Positions 8,586 to 15,116 of a DNA stretch of 26,126 nucleotides are shown one piece after another. How positions within the stretch are numbered: position 1 is the stretch's first letter; each line of letters opens with the position of its first letter. The translations under genes were made by a program, and so were the position numbers. The notes beneath the pieces were generated by a model. It ran no database searches, was not told the DNA's origin, and saw nothing but the letters and a program-made list of their open reading frames with translations. The stretch comes from an uncultured Oxalobacteraceae bacterium (GTDB lineage: Bacteria > Pseudomonadota > Gammaproteobacteria > Burkholderiales > Burkholderiaceae): positions 1 to 26,126 of the forward strand of contig CAMLFK010000036.1 in NCBI GenBank assembly GCA_946479255.1, in the 5' to 3' direction.

Positions 8586-9817
8586 ACCGCGCCCTGATTC
8601 TCGAAGCGATCGCTGAACTACGGCGGCGCAAGCTGCGCACCGGCCTGACCCTGCTCGGCATGGTGTTTGGCGTGGCCGCCATTGTCGCCATGCTGGCCGT
8701 GGGCGAAGGCAGCAAGCGCGAAGCGCTGCGCCTGGTGTCCGAACTTGGCCTGAACAACGTGCTGGTCGAAGCCAAGACCATCACCCCCGAACGTCTCAAG
8801 GAAGTGCGGGTGCGCTCGCTCGGCCTGTCCGCCGCCGACGGCGCCGCCGCCCTGTCCGTGGTACCGGGCGCGGTCTCGGTCGCATACAAGAAAGAGATCA
8901 AGGTCGACCAGCTGGCCTACGGCGCCAACGTCGCCACGGCCACCGCCTTTGCCGTCTCGCCGGCCTACGCCGAACACAGCGGCGTACAGATGGCCGGCGG
9001 ACGCTGGTTCGCCCCAAGCGATGGCGCAACCCTGTCGCCCGTGTGCGTGCTGGGCTCGCGCCTGGCCAAGACCCTGTTCGGCGCGGCCAACCCGGTCGGC
9101 CAGCGCGTCAAGCTCAATCACCAGTGGCTCGAAGTGGTCGGTGTGCTGGCCGACCGCGCCGCCGGCAAATCCGAATTCGAAGGAGTCAAGCTGGGCCTGG
9201 ACGACGAGCGCCTGTTCGTGCCCTGGGAGACCGGCCGCGCGCGCTTTCGCTTCACCCTGATCGAAGACGAAGTGGATGGCATCAGCCTGCGCCTGGACGG
9301 CCTGGGCGCGCCCGACATGGCCGCGCGCGTGCTTGAGCAGCTGATCGCCCAGCGCCACGCCGGCGCCGACGACACCAACCTGATCGTGCCCATGGGCCTG
9401 TACCGCCAGCACCAGCAGACCCAGCGTATTTTTACGATCGTGATGAGCTCCATCGCCGCGGTATCGCTGCTGGTCGGCGGGATCGGCATCATGAACATCA
9501 TGCTGGCCAACGTACTGGAAAGGCGCAAAGAGATCGGCTTGAAGCGCGCGCTTGGAGCGCGCCGGCGCGACGTGGTCGAACAGTTCCTCGCCGAGGCGCT
9601 GGTCATTTCCGCCAGCGGGGCCCTGCTGGGAGTGGTGCTGGGCGCGGTGGCCGCGTACAGCATCGCCGCGCTGGCCGGATGGTCGGTCGCGTGGTCGCCG
9701 CTGATGCTGGTCATCGCGGTAGCGCTGTGCGTCGCGGTCGGCCTGGCGTTCGGGGTATTCCCCGCCCGCCAGGCGGCCGCGCTCGATCCGATCGCCGCCT
9801 TGCGCAGCGACGGTTGA
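8582..9817 (+). CDS. MacB/FtsX-type ABC transporter permease
   Basis: A 411-residue inner-membrane protein with the four-helix MacB topology. One helix is near the N-terminus (about 20-41, preceded by ELRRRKLRTGLT). A large periplasmic MacB_PCD domain (about 45-275) follows, then three C-terminal helices (about 282-303, 330-357 and 368-392). The cytoplasmic coupling segment ERRKEIGLKRALGARRRDV and the C-terminal ARQAAALDPIAALR are hallmark FtsX-family motifs. Unlike classic MacB, the ATPase is a separate polypeptide at 4727-5392. It is the last gene of the operon, ending 11 bases before the convergent Tat-exported protein gene. MacB relatives export peptides, macrolides, enterotoxin or lipopeptides; the substrate here is unknown. 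Confidence 0.93.
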   Translation: MNRALILEAIAELRRRKLRTGLTLLGMVFGVAAIVAMLAVGEGSKREALRLVSELGLNNVLVEAKTITPERLKEVRVRSLGLSAADGAAALSVVPGAVSVAYKKEIKVDQLAYGANVATATAFAVSPAYAEHSGVQMAGGRWFAPSDGATLSPVCVLGSRLAKTLFGAANPVGQRVKLNHQWLEVVGVLADRAAGKSEFEGVKLGLDDERLFVPWETGRARFRFTLIEDEVDGISLRLDGLGAPDMAARVLEQLIAQRHAGADDTNLIVPMGLYRQHQQTQRIFTIVMSSIAAVSLLVGGIGIMNIMLANVLERRKEIGLKRALGARRRDVVEQFLAEALVISASGALLGVVLGAVAAYSIAALAGWSVAWSPLMLVIAVALCVAVGLAFGVFPARQAAALDPIAALRSDG

Positions 9818-9828
9818 GGACTACGTGA

Positions 9829-10329
9829 TCACTCCAGCTGGATGCGGGTGACGTAGTAAGCGCTGTAAGCCTCGCCCTGCGCCTGGATGCAGATGCCGTC
9901 GATGGTCTTGTCCGCGCCGCCGATTTCTTTCAGGGGCACCTCGACCAGCGCCCAGGTCTTGGCCTTCGGCTTGATGACGTAAGTCGTTTCGACCGGCTTA
10001 CCGTCGGCCATGACTCTGACCATCAGGCTCTGTCCGCCCTCGGCGCCGCCGTTGATATTAAACGTCAGCTTGGAAAAGCCGGCGGTCGAAAAGGGATCGT
10101 GGTGCATCGCCAGCGCGCTCCACGGATCGCCCATCACCTTGGCCGGCTTGGCGCCGCCGGCCGGCACCGACAGCTGCACCTTGGCCCAGCTCCAGTTCTG
10201 CCAGCCGTTTTTGAGCTCATCGTCATAGACGACGAAGGGTTTGGGCAGGTCCGCGGCCATGGCCGGACGAACCACGGCGGATGCGCCCAGGGCGGCAACG
10301 CCCATCAAGAATGTACGACGTGTCTTCAT
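9829..10329 (-). CDS. Tat-exported small beta-rich protein, possible carbohydrate-binding module
   Basis: A 166-residue protein that starts with a twin-arginine signal (TRRTFLMG, Arg4-Arg5) and an Ala-rich hydrophobic stretch ending near AMA at residue 25. The mature part of about 140 residues is one domain with aromatic-rich segments (VYDDELKNGWQNWSW). It resembles the galactose-binding-like (CBM-type) N-terminal domains seen in front of glycosidases. No catalytic motif is visible. An AGGAG site seven bases before the ATG supports the start. It converges with the ABC operon. The carbohydrate-binding role is an inference from fold-like features and from the many polysaccharide genes nearby. 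Tat export suggests folding in the cytoplasm before export. Confidence 0.75.
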   Translation of the reverse strand: MKTRRTFLMGVAALGASAVVRPAMAADLPKPFVVYDDELKNGWQNWSWAKVQLSVPAGGAKPAKVMGDPWSALAMHHDPFSTAGFSKLTFNINGGAEGGQSLMVRVMADGKPVETTYVIKPKAKTWALVEVPLKEIGGADKTIDGICIQAQGEAYSAYYVTRIQLE

Positions 10330-10413
10330 CAGTTTGTCTCCTGTTGGAACTGCTTTGGCTCTAGAAAGGCTCTTTTATTGCAACAGAATAACACTACATA
10401 CATACGTTGAAAA

Positions 10414-10439
10414 CCTTTCGAACTCACCTTTCGAACTCA
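10414..10439. repeat. Perfect 13-bp tandem direct repeat (two copies)
   Basis: CCTTTCGAACTCA occurs twice back to back (10414-10426 and 10427-10439). Each copy contains the palindrome TTCGAA. It lies about 85-110 bases upstream of the Tat-protein start codon. It may be two operator half-sites or a replication-slippage duplication. Confidence 0.7.
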
Positions 10440-10486
10440 CCCACCCGCCCCCCCGCTTCGTCAAATGCAAGCGATTTCATAAGTTT

Positions 10487-10519
10487 TGGGGTCAATGCCC
10501 ACATTGATATACGAGCTCA
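10487..10519 (+). repeat. Left arm of 33-bp inverted repeat
   Basis: This 33-bp segment starts TGGGGTCAATGCCC and ends ACGAGCTCA. It matches the reverse complement of 10705-10737 at 31 of 33 positions; the differences are A/G at the 9th base and G/A at the 29th. Read on the minus strand it ends an open frame with residues VYQCGH and a stop. Confidence 0.85.
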
Positions 10520-10704
10520 GCCACACGAACATAATCCGGCTTTGGAAAGTCGATAATCCCGAGATAATCGCGGTCCGTGAAAAGCGGCGATCAGGGACGC
10601 AGTCTCAGCTCCGCAGGGAGTCGTGAAGCGGCTCGACAATGCCATTTGAGCGCTTCACCACGGTGATTTGGGGACGCACGTTTTTAGGCGGCCGATTCGA
10701 ATGA
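10520..10704. other. Interior of inverted-repeat-bounded cassette, no intact gene
   Basis: This 185-bp segment lies between the two 33-bp inverted-repeat arms. It contains no complete gene. On the minus strand one frame, running into the left arm, reads about 32 codons after a stop (TDRDYLGIIDFPKPDYVRV onward). Another frame carries a short remnant with the segment RPQITVVKRSNGIVEPLH. Either could be debris of an older gene or transposase. The segment looks like the internal part of a small non-autonomous element, MITE-like or REP/BIME-like. Confidence 0.45.
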
Positions 10705-10737
10705 TGAGTTCGTATATCAATGTGGGCACTGACCCCA
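10705..10737 (-). repeat. Right arm of 33-bp inverted repeat
   Basis: This is the inverted partner of 10487-10519 (31/33 identical). Read on the plus strand it also ends with codons for VYQCGH and a stop, so both arms read outward into the same short peptide end. No obvious target-site duplication flanks the pair. Confidence 0.85.
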
Positions 10738-10753
10738 GGGTGAGCGCTTTTGC

Positions 10754-11389
10754 TTAAACCAGCGCGCGTTCCAGCGCGTCGACATTGCCACCGAGAATTA
10801 GGTTGAGGTTCGCGCTGATCCATTCCGCAGGACGGTCCCACCAGGCGATCGCCTGCAGCCGGGCAACGCTGTGGGCGTCGAAACGTTCACGAACGACACG
10901 AGCCGGGTTGCCGCCGACGATGGCGTATGGTGGAACGTCACCCACGACAACGGAGCGCGCCGCGATGATGGCGCCGTCGCCGATCTTCACGCCGGGCATG
11001 ATCAAAACGTCGAAGCCAATCCAGACGTCGTTGCCAATGACCGTATCGCCCTTGTACGGCAGTTCTTGCAAGGTCGGCTGCGCGGACTCCCAGCCATTGC
11101 CAAAGATAGAAAATGGATAGGTCGAGATGCCGCTCATCTGATGATTGGCGCCATTCATGATGAACTTGACCCCACGCGCAATGGCGCAGAATTTTCCAAT
11201 TCTCAGCCAGTCGCCAATGAAGGGAAAGTGGTACAGCACGTTGTTTTCGAAATTCTCAGCGCCGTCCGGATCGTCGTAGTAGCTGTAGTCGCCGATCTCG
11301 ATGTTCGGCCGGGTGATGATATTTTTCAGGTAGCAGACCTGGGGAAAGCCTGCCATCGGATAGCTGGTCTCTGGGCTGGGGCCAAACAT
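10754..11389 (-). CDS. Vat-like xenobiotic (streptogramin A) O-acetyltransferase
   Basis: A 211-residue left-handed beta-helix acetyltransferase of the CatB/Vat type, which transfers acetyl from acetyl-CoA to a hydroxyl of streptogramin A or a related compound. It has the family segments IGDYSYYDDP, the MNGANH motif with the catalytic histidine, YPFSIFGNGWE, KGDTVIGNDVWIG, MPGVKIGDGAIIAA, GGNPARVV and a WW motif near the C-terminus. Hexapeptide repeats are clear. The start at 11389 is chosen because GGGAG lies seven bases upstream and the N-terminus (MFGPSPETSYP) matches Vat proteins; upstream in-frame codons lack a site. The gene is divergent from the GH3 gene. Actual drug resistance is not proven, since chromosomal Vat/CatB homologues may act on other hydroxylated metabolites. 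Confidence 0.9.
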   Translation of the reverse strand: MFGPSPETSYPMAGFPQVCYLKNIITRPNIEIGDYSYYDDPDGAENFENNVLYHFPFIGDWLRIGKFCAIARGVKFIMNGANHQMSGISTYPFSIFGNGWESAQPTLQELPYKGDTVIGNDVWIGFDVLIMPGVKIGDGAIIAARSVVVGDVPPYAIVGGNPARVVRERFDAHSVARLQAIAWWDRPAEWISANLNLILGGNVDALERALV

Positions 11390-11520
11390 AAATACTCCCG
11401 AAAAGAAAATAATGCCAATCATACAATCTGTAGCATGCGAGCATACACAGGTCGACATCTACCTCTTGTTTAGCGCTATCATTAATTTCCGAGTTCAAAC
11501 AATGACAGGAGACCAAGACA

Positions 11521-13713
11521 GTGCGAGCGACAACAAGATCGACATGGACACTCTGGACCGCGGCGGCGCTTTGCCTGCTCGGCGCCAGCCACACCGCCAG
11601 CCGGGCTGCCAGCTACCCCTTCCAGAATCCGGCCCTGCCGGCCGAACAGCGCATCGATAACATCCTGTCCTTGATGACGATCGACGAGAAGATCGCCGCG
11701 CTGTCGACCGATTCGAGCGTCAAACGCTTGGGCATCCCGAGCTTCGGCAGCTCCGAAGGGATCCACGGCCTGGTGCAGCGCGGCTCCGAAGAGCGCGGCC
11801 GGCCGCTGATCCATTCCACCCAGTTCCCCCAGCCGCCCGGCATGGGCGCAAGCTGGAACCCCAAGCTGGTGCAGGCCGCCGCCGAAGTCCAGGCCGTCGA
11901 GGGCCGCTACATCACGCAGAGCCAGCGCTACCTGCGCCCGGTGCTGATGCAGTGGGGTCCACAGGCGGACCTGGCACGCGATCCGCGCTGGGGCCGCGGC
12001 GAGGAAGTCTACAGCGAAGACGCCTTCCTGGCCGGGACCATGTCGACTGCCTTCGTCAAGGGATTACAGGGCGACCATCCGCGCTACTGGCGCGCGGCCG
12101 CCCTGCTCAAACACTTCCTCGCCAACAGCAACGAGAACGGCCGCGGTAACTCTTCATCGGACTTCGACGAGCGCCTTTTCCACGAATACTATGCGCTGCC
12201 TTTCCGGATGAGCTTCGAGGACGGCGGCGCACGCGCCTTGATGGCCGCCTACAACGCCTGGAACGGCACTCCGATGGGCGTGCATCCGGCCTTGAATTCG
12301 CTGGTGATCGACCAGTGGGGTGCGGAGGTGGTATCCGGCGACGGCGGCGCGGTGGGCAACCTGGTCAAGCTGTACAAGCGCTACCCGAACCACAAGGAGG
12401 CGGTGGTGGCGGCGCTCAAGGCCGGCATCAACCAGTACCTGGATCCATTCAAGGAAGACCTGCGCGCCGCCGTCAACGAAGGCTCGGTGAAGGAAGCGGA
12501 GCTCGACACCGTCCTGCGCCGCAAGCTGCGCACCAGCATCCGGCTCGGCATGATCGATCCGCCGGAGGGCAATCCCTACGCCGCCATCAAGGACGGGCCT
12601 GAGCCGTGGCTGAGCGATAAGCACAAGCAGGTCTCCTTGCGCATGGCGCTCGAATCGATTGTCCTGCTCAAAAACGCCAACGCCATGCTGCCGCTCTCCA
12701 AAGCCAGGCTGAAATCGATCGCCGTGATCGGCCCTCTCTCGGACAGCGTGCACTGGGACTGGTATGGCGGCATCGCGCCCTATACGGTCACGCCGCTGGC
12801 GGGCATCAAGGCGGCCGTTGGCCCGGGCGTCAAGGTCCTCCACGCTTTTGACAACAATGGCGACGCCGCGGTCAAGGCCGCCGCGGCGGCGGACGTGGCG
12901 ATTGTCGTGGTCGGCAATCACCCCACCTGCGGACCGAACATGGCCAAGGAATGGACCGACGCGGGCACCAAGCCATGCCTTGACCCGGGTGATGGCCGCG
13001 AAGGCCGCGACCGCGAAACCCTGGCGCTGGCGCAGGAGGCGCTGGTCAGGCAGGTCCTGGCCGCCAACCCGAAGACGGTGATGGTGCTGGTGTCGAGCTT
13101 TCCGTTTACCGTCAACTGGTCGCAGCAGAATGTTCCGGCCATCGTGCACAGCGCACATTCGTCGCAGGATAAAGGCCGCGCGCTGGCGCAGGTCCTGTTC
13201 GGCGATTACAATCCAGCCGGCCGCTTGGTCAGTACCTGGCCCGCATCGATGGATCAGCTGCCGCCGATGATGGAGTACGACATCCGCAAGGGCCACACCT
13301 ATATGTACTTTAAAGGTAAGCCGCTATATCCATTCGGGCATGGCTTGAGCTACACCAGCTTCCGCTACGCCAAACTGCGTACCAGCAAACCGCACTTAAG
13401 CAAAGACGGCGCACTGACGTTGTATGTGGACGTGACCAATACCGGCAAGCGCGCCGGCGACACGGTGGTGCAGCTCTACGTGCAGCATCCGTCCTCGAAG
13501 GTGGCGCGGCCCGAGCGCGCCCTCGCCGGATTCGAACGCGTGACGCTGGCGCCGGGTGCGACCAGGACCGTGCGCATTCCGGTCAAGGCCAGCCAGCTGG
13601 CTTACTGGGATGCGCAGCGCGCGGCCTTGACCGTGGAGACCGCGCCGGTCAAGCTGCTGGTCGGCGAGTCTTCAGGCGACATCAAGCTGACGCGGACCTT
13701 ACCGGTCCGCTGA
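11521..13713 (+). CDS. Secreted glycoside hydrolase family 3 (beta-glucosidase/xylosidase type)
   Basis: A 730-residue GH3 enzyme with a signal peptide (about residues 1-28, ending near ASRA). An N-terminal TIM barrel contains MTIDEKIAAL and the KHFLANSNENG segment. The nucleophile is Asp274 in VVSGDGGAVGN, a variant of the usual SD(W/C)GA motif with an inserted Gly. The alpha/beta sandwich domain follows (ALESIVLLKNANAMLPLSK), then a C-terminal fibronectin III-like domain (RPERALAGFERVTLAPG). The start codon is GTG, with AGGAGA about nine bases upstream. No other in-frame start with a signal peptide is available. It releases terminal beta-linked glucose or xylose from oligosaccharides; the exact sugar cannot be told. 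Confidence 0.93.
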   Translation: MRATTRSTWTLWTAAALCLLGASHTASRAASYPFQNPALPAEQRIDNILSLMTIDEKIAALSTDSSVKRLGIPSFGSSEGIHGLVQRGSEERGRPLIHSTQFPQPPGMGASWNPKLVQAAAEVQAVEGRYITQSQRYLRPVLMQWGPQADLARDPRWGRGEEVYSEDAFLAGTMSTAFVKGLQGDHPRYWRAAALLKHFLANSNENGRGNSSSDFDERLFHEYYALPFRMSFEDGGARALMAAYNAWNGTPMGVHPALNSLVIDQWGAEVVSGDGGAVGNLVKLYKRYPNHKEAVVAALKAGINQYLDPFKEDLRAAVNEGSVKEAELDTVLRRKLRTSIRLGMIDPPEGNPYAAIKDGPEPWLSDKHKQVSLRMALESIVLLKNANAMLPLSKARLKSIAVIGPLSDSVHWDWYGGIAPYTVTPLAGIKAAVGPGVKVLHAFDNNGDAAVKAAAAADVAIVVVGNHPTCGPNMAKEWTDAGTKPCLDPGDGREGRDRETLALAQEALVRQVLAANPKTVMVLVSSFPFTVNWSQQNVPAIVHSAHSSQDKGRALAQVLFGDYNPAGRLVSTWPASMDQLPPMMEYDIRKGHTYMYFKGKPLYPFGHGLSYTSFRYAKLRTSKPHLSKDGALTLYVDVTNTGKRAGDTVVQLYVQHPSSKVARPERALAGFERVTLAPGATRTVRIPVKASQLAYWDAQRAALTVETAPVKLLVGESSGDIKLTRTLPVR
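13692..13710 (+). terminator. Hairpin at the end of the GH3 gene
   Basis: A perfect 7-bp stem (GCGGACC 13692-13698, GGTCCGC 13704-13710, 5-nt loop) lies immediately before the GH3 stop codon. A second GC palindrome (GCCGGC-AC-GCCGGC) follows about 20 bases downstream. Neither has a T-run, so this may be an RNA-stabilising or weak termination structure rather than a canonical terminator. Confidence 0.35.
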
Positions 13714-13752
13714 AAGGCGGTGGCGCGGCCGGCACGCCGGCGAGTCAACAAC

Positions 13753-14001
13753 TTGACGCAGTTGGCGTAACAGTGGCAAACTCGAAGCTCCCCAACACCG
13801 TACAGGAGCGCTTCGATATGCATACCCATGACATTGCTCTCTTGTCGGCAGCCTGATCGCCCTCTGATCCGCTTTCATAGAGTGTGTTCGATGCGCGTGT
13901 GATCATGCGCCGACCTCCGTTTTCCATTGCCTGCGCAGTAAGCGCGCGGGATCTGCTCGCCCTTTGCGCGAGCGTGACGACTACGGGAGTTCACACACAT
14001 C
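13753..14001 (+). promoter_or_regulatory. Long leader of rsgA with possible promoter and 12-codon ORF
   Basis: A consensus-like -35 (TTGACG 13753-13758) is followed by a poor -10 candidate (CAAACT 13777-13782, 18-bp spacer). About 35 bases later AGGAG precedes a 12-codon ORF at 13818-13856 (MHTHDIALLSAA, stop). Some 145 bases of untranslated, hairpin-capable sequence separate it from the rsgA ATG. The layout resembles an attenuation or leader-peptide region. I recognise no known riboswitch. Confidence 0.3.
13818..13856 (+). CDS. Possible 12-residue leader peptide
   Basis: Short ORF MHTHDIALLSAA with a good AGGAG ribosome binding site about 11 bases upstream and a TGA stop. It is far too short for homology. 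It is listed because it has both a plausible site and a plausible promoter and lies in the leader of rsgA. It could equally be chance. Confidence 0.25.
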   Translation: MHTHDIALLSAA

Positions 14002-15069
14002 ATGATCGACTTCGACTTTGCGGCACTCCGCCCTATCGGCCTGACCCAGGCCATCGCCAGCCAGCTGGCTCAACTTGATCCCACCAGCGCCAGCACGCGC
14101 CTGGTGCGCGTCACCGAAATCGCTCGCGACTGGACGACGGTGCATGACGGCGCCGCCGTGCTGCCGGCACGCGCGCAGCACAGGCTGATTCAATCGCTGC
14201 ATGCCGAAGGCGTCAGCCTCGCCGTCGGCGACTGGGTACTGCTTGATACCGACAGCAACGGCGAGCATTGGCTCAGCCAGCGCCTTGCGCCGCTCACCCA
14301 TGTGGCACGCCGCGCCGCCGGCGGCCGGCGCCAGTCCCTGGCCAGCAATGTGGAGACCGCCCTGCTGGTCATGGGCCTGGACAAGGACTTCAATCTGCGC
14401 CGCATGGAACGCTACATCGCCCTGGTGGAAGCGGCCGGCGTGGCGCCGGTGGCCGTGCTGAGCAAGGCCGATGTGAGCGCCCATGGCGAGGAGCGCCTGG
14501 CGCAGCTGCGTGCCCGCCTGCCGGCGCGCGTGGCGGCGCTGGCGGTCGATGCGCGCGACCCGCAAACCGCGCTGGCACTGGCACCGTGGCTCGGCGCGGG
14601 CCAGACCCTGATCCTGCTCGGCACCTCGGGCGCCGGCAAGTCGACCCTGACCAATACATTGTCGGGCGGCGCGCAGGCCACCGGCGGCGTGCGCGAGGGC
14701 GACGGGCGCGGACGCCACACCACTACTGCCCGCTCGCTGCATCAATGCGAGGGCGGGGCCTGCATCATCGATACACCCGGCCTGCGCACCTGGACGCCGG
14801 ATGCGGACGAGGAGGCATTGGCTGGAAGCTTCGACGATATCGCAACCCTGGCCGCGCAATGCCAGTTCCGCGATTGCCAGCACCAGTCCGAGCCCGGCTG
14901 CGCGGTGCTGGGCGCGGTCGACGCCGACCGTATCGCCAACTACCGCAAGCTGGTGCGCGAAGTGCGGCGCGCCGGCGAAACGCCGCTGGACCGGATCGCC
15001 GCGCGCGCCAAGTGGAAAGTGCTGGTCAAGGAGGCGCAGACCAGGGGGCGCTCCAAGCGCGGTGGATAA
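14002..15069 (+). CDS. rsgA: Ribosome small-subunit-dependent GTPase RsgA
   Basis: A 355-residue circularly permuted GTPase that acts in late maturation of the 30S subunit, checking the decoding centre and releasing RbfA. It has an N-terminal OB-fold (to about 105). The G motifs are in permuted order: G4 SKAD at 154-157, G1 GTSGAGKST at 207-215, a switch region with TTTARSLH, and G3 DTPGLR at 257-262. The C-terminal zinc knuckle has ligands Cys287, Cys292, His294 and Cys300, with exactly the C-x4-C-x-H-x5-C spacing of E. coli YjeQ. A GGGAG site lies upstream of the ATG. The C-terminus is basic, fitting rRNA contact. Confidence 0.96.
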   Translation: MIDFDFAALRPIGLTQAIASQLAQLDPTSASTRLVRVTEIARDWTTVHDGAAVLPARAQHRLIQSLHAEGVSLAVGDWVLLDTDSNGEHWLSQRLAPLTHVARRAAGGRRQSLASNVETALLVMGLDKDFNLRRMERYIALVEAAGVAPVAVLSKADVSAHGEERLAQLRARLPARVAALAVDARDPQTALALAPWLGAGQTLILLGTSGAGKSTLTNTLSGGAQATGGVREGDGRGRHTTTARSLHQCEGGACIIDTPGLRTWTPDADEEALAGSFDDIATLAAQCQFRDCQHQSEPGCAVLGAVDADRIANYRKLVREVRRAGETPLDRIAARAKWKVLVKEAQTRGRSKRGG

Positions 15070-15116
15070 GGGGCGGCTTGCTATAATCCGGGCCCGTCAA
15101 TCCTGTCCACTTCGCC

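Noticed and set aside
10605..10841. 78-codon minus-strand ORF across the right repeat arm
   Set aside because: It overlaps the end of the Vat-like gene in another frame and the repeat. Only a short segment looks protein-like, so it is treated as debris.
12154..13296. 380-codon minus-strand open frame over the GH3 gene
   Set aside because: It is the antisense shadow of a GH3 enzyme with intact motifs.
14268..15086. 272-codon plus-strand frame overlapping rsgA
   Set aside because: It is a frame-shifted reading of rsgA, rich in Arg/Gly/Pro/Ala, without its own start site.
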